From: Dichetophora obliterata | Lineage: Eukaryota; Arthropoda; Insecta; Diptera; Sciomyzidae | DNA length: 64,000 bases | NCBI GenBank assembly: GCA_963920525.1 | Contig: OY986438.1 | Coordinates: 137,015,022-137,079,021 of the forward strand | Reading direction: 5' to 3' | Shown: one piece after another, positions 10,176 through 20,719 of the stretch | Position numbering within the stretch: the stretch's first letter is position 1 | Layout of the letters: each line of letters begins with the position of its first letter | Notes under the pieces: generated by a model | The model's database searches: none | Seen by the model: only the letters and a program-made list of their open reading frames with translations | Told to the model about the DNA's origin: nothing | Program-made: the position numbers and the translations under genes

Positions 10176-12480
10176 CTAGCTGAAACCCGGCGCGTTGCTG
10201 CCACTCTCCCTTGTCAAATGCCCATAATATGTTATCAGTTAAACAGCATGTCTAAATTGAGGTAGAATACTGAATTCCGAGACTGTGCGACCTATATCCA
10301 CCAAGCTATTCGATATAACAAATTTGGGTTGTATAGGAAGTGCCACGCCCTCTTGATCACCGCTCATAGAATGTAATCAATTAAACTGCATGTGTACATG
10401 GAGGTTGAATACCGAATTCCAAAACTGTGCGACATATAACTCCAAAACTATTCGATAGCATAAATTTGGGTTGTATGGGAGGTGCCACTGCCCTTTTCCT
10501 TACGCCCATAAAATTTTACCAATGAAAATGCATGTGTAAATTGAGGTCGAATACTGAATTCCGAGGCTGAGTTATCTATAACTCCAAAGCTATTCGATAT
10601 CGCAAATTTGGGTTAAATTGGAGGTATCACGCCCCCCCGACAAACTCGAAAAAATTTTATCAGTAAATCTGCAAGCGTAAATTTTGGTCGAATACTGAGT
10701 TCCGACGCTGTGCGACCTTGAACTCCAAAGCTATTCGATATCAAAAATTTTCGTTGCATGGAAGGTGCCACTCCCCCTTGATAAACGCTCATAAAATGTA
10801 ATCAATGAAACTGCATGTGTTCATTGAGGTCCAATACTGAATTCCAAAGCTGTGAGACCTATATCTCCAAAGCTATTTGATATCTCTAATTTGGGTTAAA
10901 TAGGAGGTTTCACTCCCCCTTGTCGATATCACAAATTTTCGTTGTATGGGAGGTGCCACTCCCCCTTGATCAACGCTCATACAATGTAATTAATGAAACT
11001 GCATGTATAAATTGGGGCCGAATACTGAATTCTGACGCTGATATTCGATATCGCAAATTGACGTTAAATGGGAGGTGCCCCGCCCCTCTTACCAATGAAC
11101 ATAAAATTGAATCAATGAAACTGCATGTGTACATTGAGGTCGAATACTGAATTCCGGCGTTGTGCGACCTATAAATCCAAAGCTATTTGATAGCACAAAG
11201 TTGGGTTGTATGGGAAGTGCCACTCCCCTTTGCCCTACGCTCATAAAATGTAGAGGAATGAAAGTGCATGCATAAATGTAGGTCGAATACCGAATTCTTA
11301 CGCTGTCAACCTATAACTTCAAAGCAATTCGATATCGCAAATTTGCGTTGTAAGGGAGATGTCACGCCTCCCTGTCCAACGCCCATAAAATAAAACCATT
11401 GAAACTGCATGTGTAAATCGAGGTCAGAAACTGAATTCCAAAGCTGAATTCCTATAACTTCAAAGCTATTCGATATCACAAATCTGGGTTGTATGGGAGG
11501 TGCCCCTCCCCCTTGTCCACTCCCATAAAATTTCATCACTGAAACGGTACGTCTAAATTGTGGTCGAATACCGAATTTCTAAGCTGTGCGACCCATAACT
11601 CTAAATCTATTCGATAACAACAATTTTTTATATATATGTGGGAGGTAAAAGGGGGTGTGGCATTTCCTCTTAAACCATCTCGTACTCAAAGCAAAGCGTA
11701 CTTACAAAATTTGAGCTCAATCGGACCAATAGTTTCGAAGTATTTTGATATTTTCTTAAAAGTAAGCGTAGATGAAGTGTGACCACGCCCATTTTTATCA
11801 AAGTTAATGATAGTTATCATACGAACTTATTTACCAAATTTTAATTTAATACGACCAAAACCGTCTTAAATACAGCATTTTTATTGATTTGTGGCCGACA
11901 AAAGGGGGTGTGGCATTATATTTTTCCTAAACCAGTAGAAAGAAGTATCCAATTTGGTTCAGTCGTTTTCAAGTTTTAAGCATCCGAACAAATCACGATT
12001 CATTTTTATATATACAGATATTGATTTGTGGGCGGTAAAAGTGGGCTTGAAAACATTAATGTATCGTGACTGCCTCTTGGAGCACCTACACAGCAAGTTT
12101 CACTATAAAAATGTGTAGAACTCCGGAATTGCCATGATTTCGAAAAGTGGACGTATATATATTGCAACCAAGCACATTTTTTGTACAGTTACTGACAGTA
12201 ACCATCTGAACAAAATTACTAAATCTTAGTTTTTTACGATCGAAACCGTCTGATATATATCCGATTTTTGATTTGTGATCGATAGCACAAATTTGGCATA
12301 CATAGGAGGTACCACGCCCCCTTGTCCAATAGTTACCAAACCACACAGGAACACTCTCAAGATGTGGTTTCAGTTTCCCTAAAAATTTCATAAAGATCAG
12401 TTAAGCGGTTTTGGAGTCTATATGTGATATAGCCACATACCCACATACCCACATACATACATCCATTTTTATATATATAG
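10176..12480 (+). mobile_element. Dispersed repeat with internal tandem array, inserted in fold-back left arm
   Basis: It starts TAGCTGAAACCCGGCGCG and ends with CATACATACATCC followed by TTTTTATATATATAG. A shorter relative at about 44488-44856 has the same start (TAGCTGAACCCGG) and the same end, with a CGTTTTGGAGTCCATAC or close variant before the tail. An internal tail-like sequence near 12000-12015 suggests two fused copies. The fold-back arm continues on both sides (ATTATGTTT left, ATAACTCTT right), matching the uninterrupted right arm. The 3' end style recalls RTE-type or SINE tails of insects, but I see no RT and cannot name it. Confidence 0.65.
10205..11640 (+). repeat. Tandem array of about 142-bp units, roughly ten copies
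   Basis: Each unit has the order CTCATAAAATGTAATCAATG, AAACTGCATGTG, ATTGAGGTCGAATACTGAAT, CTGTGCGACCTATAACTCC, AAAGCTATTCGATATC, ACAAATTTGGGTTGTATGGG and AGGTGCCACTCCCCCTTG. Unit starts are near 10222, 10367, 10508, 10648, 10790, 10977, 11098, 11240, 11384 and 11522, with some units shortened. Units differ by substitutions and small indels, so the array is not young. It is much richer in GC than its surroundings. Short open frames across it are not conserved between units, so it is probably noncoding. Confidence 0.85.
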
Positions 12481-13539
12481 ATTATAACTCTTCCTGACCA
12501 TTAAGAATTAAATTCTTCGCTATTTTTTAAACCGCCGTAAAAGACACATATTCACTAGATTTTCGTGGAATTATTATTGTTGGCAAGCCATCAAGTTTTT
12601 CTTTCTTTCTGTGTATCACTTTTATCAAAGTTCTATTCCTTATAATCTCGTGAAACGTACACAAAGTTGGAATCACGTCAAAATTTATTATAATTATATA
12701 TTTAGTCAACTGGGGTGATTTTTTTAATTTTGACATTCGAAGAACTTAGTTTTTGTTGTTGTATTGAGAATAATTTTGTAGTGAGCCAACCTTGTTAATC
12801 AACCTTGTAACCGACAAGTATAAAGATGACATAAAATCCGAGGGACAAAGCAGTGAACAAATGAAATAAATTGTTTGTATGAGTAAGAAATATATCATTT
12901 TATCAGATTTCTTAGGTCGATTTCTAACGTTCTGTCAGTTTTCGCGAACAACTTTAATTAAAGCGATATACAGAAAGAAAGAAAAACTTTATACCTTTCC
13001 AACAATAATAATTTCACGTAAATCCAATGAAAAATGTGCCCTTTACAGCGGTTTTAAAAATGTGTTTTTAAAAATAGACAAAAATTCAATTGTTGGTGGT
13101 CAATAAGAGTTATAATGAAACATACTTTTAAAAACTTTTATATGTCAAAATGTTGAAATGAGTAAGAAATTTAACATTTTAGTAGAAATGGGAATGCGTT
13201 CTGTGAAAAATAAAAATAAACAAGCAAAAAACATGTTTTTTTTACCAGAAAAGACCTTCATAAGATTCTAAATTGCTTCGGGGGATTTTCTCCAATTTGA
13301 AAAAAAAAGTAATCAGAAATCATTATAATGAGTTCCTCCTACTTTTGAGACCCCGAACGATTGACATTTTTTCTCCATACAAGAACGATCCGGCCTATTT
13401 TTATTATGATAATATATTTTATATTATGATACTCCTATTATTCAGAAGATCTTTTTTTAACTTGCTTTATTTGAATAAGAGTAGAAAAGTTGCGAGAATC
13501 TAAGTTTTTGGATTTATTTTATTTTTGAAAGTTTATTCC

Positions 13540-13638
13540 TTAATTGAGGAATAAGTAAACTTATTCCTTGAGTTTCAAATACAAAGTCTAGTTGTTTGAT
13601 AGTTTAAAATCGTTTATTAGTAAAGGTTAGAACAATTA
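13540..13638. repeat. Partial copy of the short fold-back family (TCTAGTTGTTTGATA family)
   Basis: The words AAATACAAAGTCTAGTTG, TTTGATAGTTTAAAATCG, TTTATTAGTAAAGGTTAG and AACAATTA match one arm of the complete copy at 55726-56104 (AAATACAAATTCTAGTTG, TTTGATACTTTAAAATC, GTTAGAACAAT). It stops exactly where the Harbinger-like sequence GGGCTAATTTCTTCACC begins. Confidence 0.65.
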
Positions 13639-15090
13639 GGGCTAATTTCTTCACCTCCTGCTAAGAGTTGGAAGTCGTTCTAGGAGGAAATTTTTATATT
13701 AGAAAAACAATTTTGTTTCTACACCGACTTAGCTAGAGTTTAGAATACGACCGTTTGCTAAGTTAGGAGTCAGCTAGCGTTAGCAGGCGATTTATCTGGA
13801 AGGCCAATGTTGGCCTTCTATTTACACTTGGAAGGAGGATTTTTGAGTTGGAAAGCGATTTTCAACGTTTTATCTTTCATCAGCTTTGATTCTACTTCAT
13901 CACCAGTGGATAATTTACAATTATTATGACCTCGTCTCTATTAAATCGTGTGTTGGAGGTGAAAAATTGGAGAACAGACGACGAGATTGATGGGGAGAAT
14001 GCTAGTGTTGGTTCGTCGGAAATACAAAATGTTCCCGCGAATTAATATGGGTAAATGAGACACCACCGATTTTTATTCCGCTTTCGCATAACAAAACCCA
14101 CTGCAGCGAAAATTCTAGCACTCATTGATAGTGATTTGAAATTTACCGACTAAAGGTATTGAATTGAAATAGTGTATCCTTTATACAAAATAATAATTGG
14201 TATTATTTGTCAATTAAAGGTCATGGTATATACGGCCAATAACGCAACTTTTGATTTTGCTGCGGTTTTGAGCATTAGGTTCGATGGAGATTGAGATTGC
14301 TGATTTTGTTGGAGTATCTGCTTTGTCTATTTGCTGTGTTTTGCTGCGCGAGTTACGTATAAAAGCTCACCAAGCCCTAAAGTTGAGCTGCCAACTAAAA
14401 CTACCAATAAGTCCATATTTTAAGTATTATCAAACTGCTGAGTTACTTTATTCAATGCAGCTCAGCAAATATATATATTATGTAATATGAAACTGCTGAA
14501 CTACTTTATTCAATGCAGCTCACTAAATATTAATATCATTTATAAATTATTGGCAAATAATAATAAATTGCTGAGTTACTACTTTTAATGATTTAAGTCA
14601 ATGATTTCTTTGAAGGTAACTCAGCAAGCTAAAGGTGTAGGGTAATTTTAAGCATTAAAAATTAATCAATCAATAAAGTAACGTGAAACCAAAAGGACAC
14701 TAGATCTTTTGATTCATTTCTCGCGTAGCCAAAGCAATTTGCAAACATTCCAAAGGTTTTGTTGGAATGCCAGTAACCGAACAAGAAATATCTGAAGTTA
14801 CATATAAACAGTCTGTGTTTTTATTATAAAAGTAGCTGATATATTATTATTTATTTTGTTTAGCATCAAAATCGCATCATTTTACAAAATCGCAAAATTT
14901 CCACGCACTATCGGTGCAATTGATTGTACTCACATTCGGATACAATCCTCGGGTGGCGAACCTGCTGAAGTTTATCGAAACCGAAAGGGTTGGTTTTTAT
15001 TCAACGTGCAAACGGTAGTGTCAGCTAATTTAAAAGTGCTTGAAATAGTTACCCGCTGGCCTGGGTCAACACATTTATTTACTTGATTGC
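13639..15090 (+). pseudogene. PIF/Harbinger transposase remnant
   Basis: A possible start at 13927 gives MTSSLLNRVLEVKNWRTDDE, followed by a stop. Later blocks are FRITKPTAAKILALIDSDLK (14078-14150), the helix-turn-helix-like MEIEIADFVGVSALSICCVL (from 14284), KAICKHSKGFVGMPVTEQEI (14730-14790) and FYKIAKFPRTIGAIDCTHIR (about 14880-14940), then FNVQTVVSANLKVLEIVTRW. GAIDCTHI holds the first catalytic Asp of DDE_4/HARBI1-type transposases. The next site should follow WPGSTHDS, but the sequence ends at STHLFT. Stops and frame breaks make it nonfunctional. The 5' terminus GGGCTAATTTCTTCACCTCC is next to TTA, fitting the three-base Harbinger target. Confidence 0.85.
14357..14728 (+). other. Candidate intron (or insertion) inside the Harbinger remnant
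   Basis: Coding similarity stops at CTGCGCGAGTTAC (14356) and resumes at CCAAAGCAATTTGC (14729). The gap begins GTATAA and ends CGTAG, so it can be read as a 372-nt GT-AG intron, and joining the ends keeps the frame (LLRELPKAICKHS). The gap contains near-duplicate words CTGAGTTACTTTATTCAATG and CTGAACTACTTTATTCAATG, so a small inserted repeat is the alternative. Confidence 0.45.
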
Positions 15091-15736
15091 TAAACCTTAA
15101 CAGGTTTTATAGCAAATTTAAAATTATAAAATAAGATATTTAATACAATTCAAAAATATAAAGTATGATTTTGATTGAAATCATGTATTATTAACAAACT
15201 AAAAAGTTTTAATAAATTGCTTAAAGTATATAATTTTATTAAAGTATAAAAAATAACAAAAAAAAAAAAGTTAAGTCAAAATCGATAATATCAGACACCA
15301 AAGCAGGGTTGCGTTTTCAAGACAAACAAGGTCAAGTTAGCAACAATTTTTGTATACGGCGGAGTCGTGTGACAAACAAGGTCTCATAACCAATAAAACA
15401 CCACTCCAATAGGTATATATATAATATATATCGTTCTGTCTTCCTGAAGCCGGTGAGATCCGGGCTTGACAGGGTGGTTACTCGACAAACTAGGTCAACT
15501 TCACCAAACCAATTTTCATAAAATAAAGAAAACCAGTTGCGAACGCAGGCACCAAGACAAACTAGGTCTTATCGGCCACTCATATTAATATATTACAAAT
15601 CGATCTAACGTAGTGTTTCAAGAGGTAAAAAGACACCAAGACACCACGGTACCGTCGAAAAATGTAGTCACAATCATCATGAAGATAAGAGGCAATTGAA
15701 GATCCCAGGCTTAGGTCCATTCAGATTATTTAGATG
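15091..15736. repeat. Noncoding stretch with four copies of GACAAACWAGGTC
   Basis: The 13-mer GACAAACAAGGTC or GACAAACTAGGTC occurs at 15321, 15371, 15483 and 15555, always on the plus strand, in otherwise unrelated sequence. The first 200 bases are plain AT-rich DNA. No coding frame is credible. Confidence 0.6.
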
Positions 15737-16588
15737 CCCAGTGTGCCAAACGGATCCGTTACGAATCCGTAACGAACTCACTTCTTCGTACATTTTGTCC
15801 GAAACGGATTGCGTTTCGCATCCGGAACGGATCCTTTTTCGTATGAAATTCCTCTCTCCGTTACGGACTTCAGTTACGAATCCGTTTCGGACTTTAGATA
15901 CGAATCCGTTTCGGGCTTCAGATACGAATCCGTTTCGGACTTCAGATACGAATCCATTTCGGAATTCACATACAAATCCGTTTCAGACTCTTTTTTTAAA
16001 TAATGCGAACTCACAACGGACTCGTTTTTTAAAAAAAATTCTTATTCAAAAAGGGACAATAATGTTTATGTATGTTCAACATTTTTTTATTTTTTTTCTA
16101 ATTCAGTTCTTACATTCTACATATTACATTTTAAAGAAGGAAATTTAAAATTATATCAATGTATAATAAAAATAAAAATAGCAACAAAAATAAGTACACA
16201 ATTGTATTTCGTATCCCTAATCTACTGAAAATAAAATTAGAAATTGTAAAACAAATTTAAGACTGTCTTTTATGTGAACGTTGTGAAAATTTTTTTGAAG
16301 GATTCATAACGGGTTCGTCGAAACATAAGATTCCTCTCAAAAACACGAATTGCTTTTTTTCATTTTTCGGATCCGCCTCGGACTCAGAACGGACTTCAGG
16401 AACGAATCCGTTTCGGACTTCAGATACGAATCCGTTTCGGACTTCATAAACGAATGCGTTTCAGACTCTTTTGGCGGATTCGTAACGGGTTCGTAAAGGG
16501 TCCGTCGAAACATAAGAAAGCGCAGTGCGTACTGACGGACTCGTAACGGGTTCGTAACGGATCCGCATCCGTTTTTGTGCACATTGGG
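15737..16588. mobile_element. CpG-rich inverted-repeat element with 24-bp tandem repeats
   Basis: The ends are CCCAGTGTGC and, inward from the right, CCCAATGTGC; both are followed by AACGGAT and CGTTACGA words. Inside, the 24-bp unit TTCAGATACGAATCCG plus TTTCGGAC recurs about five times at 15858-15995 and three more at 16385-16465. CpG density is far above the surrounding DNA. The repeat frame SDFRYESV arises only because 24 is a multiple of three. No transposase is present and no target duplication is clear, so the superfamily is unknown. Confidence 0.7.
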
Positions 16589-16659
16589 TGTTTATACACC
16601 AAAATTTTGATAATGCGTTTACTAATCACCAGATGCATCAGATATATGTTTGAAAGAAC

Positions 16660-17770
16660 TTTACATTATCAACGTCGGTACTGCAGGTAATCTATAATTT
16701 TATGTTTGATTGCGTCCATGGATTCACTTAAGGATATAACATCAGATACAAAATTAAAATCACCGCAAGCGCTTATAAGAGGTTCATTTTGCAAATAATT
16801 AGTTCTACAAAAGTTCATGTGGAGTAACTCAAAAGATCTTCTAGGACGAAGAGGAATATTAAAATATATTTTACTCAATAAATATGGACTGTTGACATAA
16901 CCAAGTAAAAGTTTGATAGTCCAACAAGCATTTGTCATAATTCTCCGATTTTTTAAGGAAGGAAGATTTAAGAGTTGCAGCCGATATTCATAAGGTGGTA
17001 TGTGAAAATCAGTATTACAATAAAGATAGCTTAAGCAAAACAAAAGAAATTGTTTCTGCACTGATTCAATGTCGTCTATGTAACAACTGTTTTGAGGGCA
17101 CCAAACAACTGAAGCGTATTCTAAGATAGGCCGCACTAGAGAAGTGAATAAGGTTTTCGTTATGAATGGATCATTAAACTCTTTTGCCTAACGTTTTATA
17201 AATCCTAAAGTACTATTTGCTCTATTGAATATTTTATTACCATGTATATTAAAGTGTAGTTTAGGATCCATTGTAGCTCCAAGATCATTGAAAATATCTA
17301 AAGACTCCAATGGATAGCCACAAATTTTGAAGGTACATTTAATTGGTGGCTTACGCGAGAAAGACTTATGCTTCTATTTCTTCATGTTGAGATTCATACG
17401 GTTTGTTTTGCACCAGTTATGAATATGATCAATGTCGGCTTGCAAAAATACAGCGTCATTATCATTTTTAAAAGAAAGGAAGAGTTTGACGTCGTCAGCA
17501 AACATTAAGATGCTAGAATGCATTATGGCAGATGGCAAATCGTTTATAAAAAGTAGAAACAGAAGGGGCCCAAGATGACTTCCTTGAGGTACTTCTGAAG
17601 TAACAGGAAACTCATGTGATTTCTTGAGCTTAAAAATAACAGATTGTGTTATATTGCTTAAGTAAGATTCAATCCACTTTACCAACGGTATAGGAAATCC
17701 AACAAGATGTAATTTTAAGATCAATAGTTTGTGATTTACAACGTCAAAAATGTAGCATGCAACGAAATCA
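16660..17770 (-). pseudogene. CR1-like reverse transcriptase, 3' half (copy C)
   Basis: Minus-strand blocks are FDVVNHKLLILKLHLVGFP, then VKWIESYLSNITQSVIF, motif B SEVPQGSHLGPLLFLLFIND, motif C MFADDVKLFL and NWCKTNRMNLNMKK. After a stop and frame change comes the C-terminal region with VRPILEYASVVWCPQNSCYI, ESVQKQFLLFCL and MNACWTIKLL-like LPSLKNRRIM, ending at TAA about 16669. GSHLGPLLF, FADDV and RPILEYASVVW match the better preserved copy at 45947-47949. This part is separated from its upstream half (20720-21595) by a 2.9-kb insertion. Confidence 0.85.
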
Positions 17771-20719
17771 TTTTTAATTTTTACAAAGTATCTAGCATTT
17801 TTATTCAAGCATAAGATAGTGGTAGCACGTCTGGAGCTCCGGCTCTAGCTCTCGTATATGGGATGGGATTCGTTCTACCTTATACCTGATCATCACGTGC
17901 TTAATGATTATATTATTATGTAACTGAAAAATTAAAAAGAAGAAGGTATCCTACTGCCGTACAAACATCCTAGTCGAAGGATGTTTTAGCTGTGCAAAAC
18001 TGAATTTGCTACAACATAGTATGTGCCCTCCCAACCTGATCATTGCTAATGATCCATTTAAATTTATTAATCAATGATCCCAAATATACATCACAACAAA
18101 ACTTCTACATGAAAATGCGCGAAATCAAAACAGTGGCCAATTTAGTTATCCATTTAAATTAAATTTATTAATGAAAAGATATATAAATTCAACCCATAGG
18201 ATGCGTATTCAATGGTTTTATAATAAAAATATCTTAACATAAGTTACAAAAATAATCAAATAACATAACCATGACGTGTGTTTAATGTAGAATCTAAAAG
18301 AGCGTAGTAATGGTGAGATGCTGTATAAAATTATTGTTCTTTTTATTTATTTTATGACATCTCAACGTTTTAATTATTAGCAAGTATTTTAAGTAAACAA
18401 ATGTTTAAATTATTATTCTATTATTTTGTATTATTATAAGTATGAAATAAAAGCATGAAATTAAATAATAACCAAAAGAAAGAAAATCATCTTATTATTT
18501 TACATTACTTTCAGCTAAGTTAATTAAAATTTACGGAACCAACAAAAAAACTCTCCCACTATTACTTTAAATGTTGCCAGCATAAAATTAATATACAAAA
18601 GTAAACAAAAAAACTTACGAGAATTTGAAGAGTCGCTCCATCGATCTTTCAAGGTGTGAGTTGATTTGCGTTGATTTAAAGAGTTTGTGGTGTTTAGCTA
18701 CAACAACATTAACAGCAATTGCTTTTACAAATTAGAATTAAACTTGAAGCAAGAATTTTATCAAGTCACTCTCTTTTTTTTTCTTTTTTCTTTTGTTTAC
18801 ACACTTAAATTGAACTAAATTAATTTTGCGAAGAGAGAAAAAATGTTAGAAGCACTAACAGAAACTTATCGCATGCGATATATTTTATTGGAGTTTGGCA
18901 GACATATTAGAATTTGTTGTTTTAGCAAGTTTTCTTACCAATTTTTATTTAAGCCATGTTGCTCCACTAAAATATATTGCTGCAACTAACGTTAATGTTA
19001 AGAACAAATTTTCGAAATTTTTCAGAAGAATATTGTTAGTTGTTTTTTTTTTCTTATTTAGTGTGTACATATAACTATGATTTTTTTTCTTTCTCTTTAA
19101 AACATGATCACTTTTTTTTTTTGTATGGATATCAATATTTCAACTTAAATGCTAATCTTTTTTTCTCTCACTTTAATAGCTTTAATTAGATTTAAGATCA
19201 ATATTAAGCGTTTTTAATTCTATTTTTTTTTTCTTTTTATCAATGTATTTTAGGAAATTTTTAAATGCATTTTAGAATTAATCTTTCTTTCAAATTGTTT
19301 TTTTTTTAACTAATTAGTCTGTAGGTCATTAAATTAACGCGTAAGCCAATTTTTACAATTTTTTCACTTGTTCGCTGCGAATTTTTCATACCACGCTAGC
19401 TACGAAAGTGCCGGTGAACTGGTGATTTTTCTTTTCGTCGATGCGACTGCTTGCTCTGAATTTTTGTGGTCAAGCTTAGAGAAGTTGGAAGTTGTCCGTT
19501 AGCAAACGAAACTTGGTGGCCTGAGAGGAGCTCAACATTCGTCGACAATATTTCTGATATACAGAAAATAAAAATAGAACCTGGTGCCAATCTAGAGAGC
19601 GATTTGCATTAAAGTAATTTAATTTTAATCAAAGAGAATTTTTTTATTACCCGTTTTAGGATTTGGCACCAACTATTAAGTTTGTAAAACGAAAGTTTTA
19701 TGGATCCGGTAGCCAATTTTAATGATTTTATGATTTTCTGCTATCTTGCCTTACATATAAAAAACATTTTTTTTTTTTTTTTTATAACAAAATTTCTGTT
19801 TAAAAATCGAAGTAAATAATTAACTTACGTTTGCTTTTATTTAGCACGGCTTTTTCTTAAGTGCTTGTATTGCCCTTAAAAATTTTAAATTTTATAGAGG
19901 TCACAAAAACTTATAATTAACTGCTTTTTATATATGTATAATATATATATATTAGGGCGGGTCAAATTCTGGCTCAGCGAAATTCGTAAAATACATGTAA
20001 TTTCAAGACTTTTTCTCCACTACAGCATATACAAATTCTGAAAAAAAGCTGTGCGGACTTTCGTAAATAGATTCATACACATACATTCATACATTCATAT
20101 TTTATAATTGAGAACAAAATCTATTTACGAAAGTCCGCACAGCTTTTTTTCAGAATTTGTATATGCTGTAGTGGAGAAAAAGTCTTGAAATTACATGTAT
20201 TTTACGAATTTGAGCCAGACCTCCAAAAAATTCGTCCATACAAATTGACCCGCCCTAATATATATATTTATTTTTTTTATTGAAAAATTTTAGCGTATTC
20301 ACTGTGATGTTTCCTCTTCGAAGACAAGATCAGGAAAGGCAGTTTAAGTTTTAGTTTTTGGCTAGCAAAGCGACAAATTCTATGCTGATTTAGCAAAATT
20401 TGAGAGATTAGCGTTTCTATTCCATTATTAGGGGAAATTTTGCTAAGAATTTGGAAATAAAGAATTGAATGTATCGGTTATTATAGTAAACAGTGTTGTA
20501 ACTTTTGGGTTTCTCACACCTGAAGGTGCTGAATTCAGTCACTAGATGACGCTTGAATTTTAATGTCGGCACAAAATAAAAAAAAAACAAGGAAGATTTA
20601 TACAATTAATTAGGACTTTTGATGATTTAGCAAGGGTAAAATTTTGAGCTTAAGGCCAAGTAATTTATGGAAAGAAAGCAAAACAAAAAAAAAAGGCTGG
20701 CTACAAGCGCCATTACAAA
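17771..20719. mobile_element. 2.9-kb insertion splitting CR1-like copy C/D, identity unknown
   Basis: The boundaries are inferred from protein continuity: DFSK-type motif A lies at 20725 and its continuation FDVVNHKLL at 17765. The insertion is TGTAGCATGC...CCATTACA with AAAA on both sides, compatible with TG..CA termini. No protein domain is found. The content is AT-rich T-run DNA, a tRNA-like word TAGTGGTAGCACGTCTGG (17819), TTGGCACCA and TGGTGCCAA words near 19585-19665, and a MITE (19952-20258). Exact ends are uncertain by tens of bases. Confidence 0.45.
19952..20258. mobile_element. Palindromic MITE with perfect 94-bp arms
   Basis: The termini TTAGGGCGGGTCAA and TTGACCCGCCCTAA lie in TATATATA sequence, consistent with a TA target. 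The arm at 19980-20073 is the exact reverse complement of 20118-20211 over 94 bases, around a 44-bp loop of CATACATTCATA-type repeats. The right arm has 25 extra bases near its outer end relative to the left. No coding capacity. Such near-perfect hairpins are typical of Tc1/mariner-type MITEs. Confidence 0.88.

Larger units (their letters stand above)
9919..13392. mobile_element. Long-armed fold-back (inverted-repeat) element
   Basis: The left arm (9919-10175, continued at 12483-12645) is the reverse complement of the right arm (about 12945-13392), with scattered mismatches. Shared landmarks from the outside inward are GACCGGATC/GGCCGGATC, GGAGTCTCAAAAGT, GGAGAAAATCC, TTTTTTGCTTGT, TTTTTCACAGAACRCAT, TTAAATTTCTTACTCAT, then TAACTCTT and the TTATTATTGTTGG and CTTTCTTTCTGT words. 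A spacer of about 300 bp separates the arms. The left arm is split by a 2.3-kb insertion. Similar open frames read from each arm are explained by the inversion, not by genes. Terminal duplications are not clear. Confidence 0.8.

Noticed and set aside
12086..13106. Similar small proteins on opposite strands (RKKEKL..PTIII.RKS)
   Set aside because: The similarity is explained by the inverted arms of the fold-back element; the frames are not gene-like.
15696..16148. Periodic protein with TNPFRTSD or SDFRYESV repeats
   Set aside because: A 24-bp tandem repeat keeps any frame open; different frames give different periodic peptides.
17819..17885. tRNA-derived SINE head (TAGTGGTAGCACGTCTGG)
   Set aside because: Only an A-box-like word is visible; no credible B box follows at the right distance.
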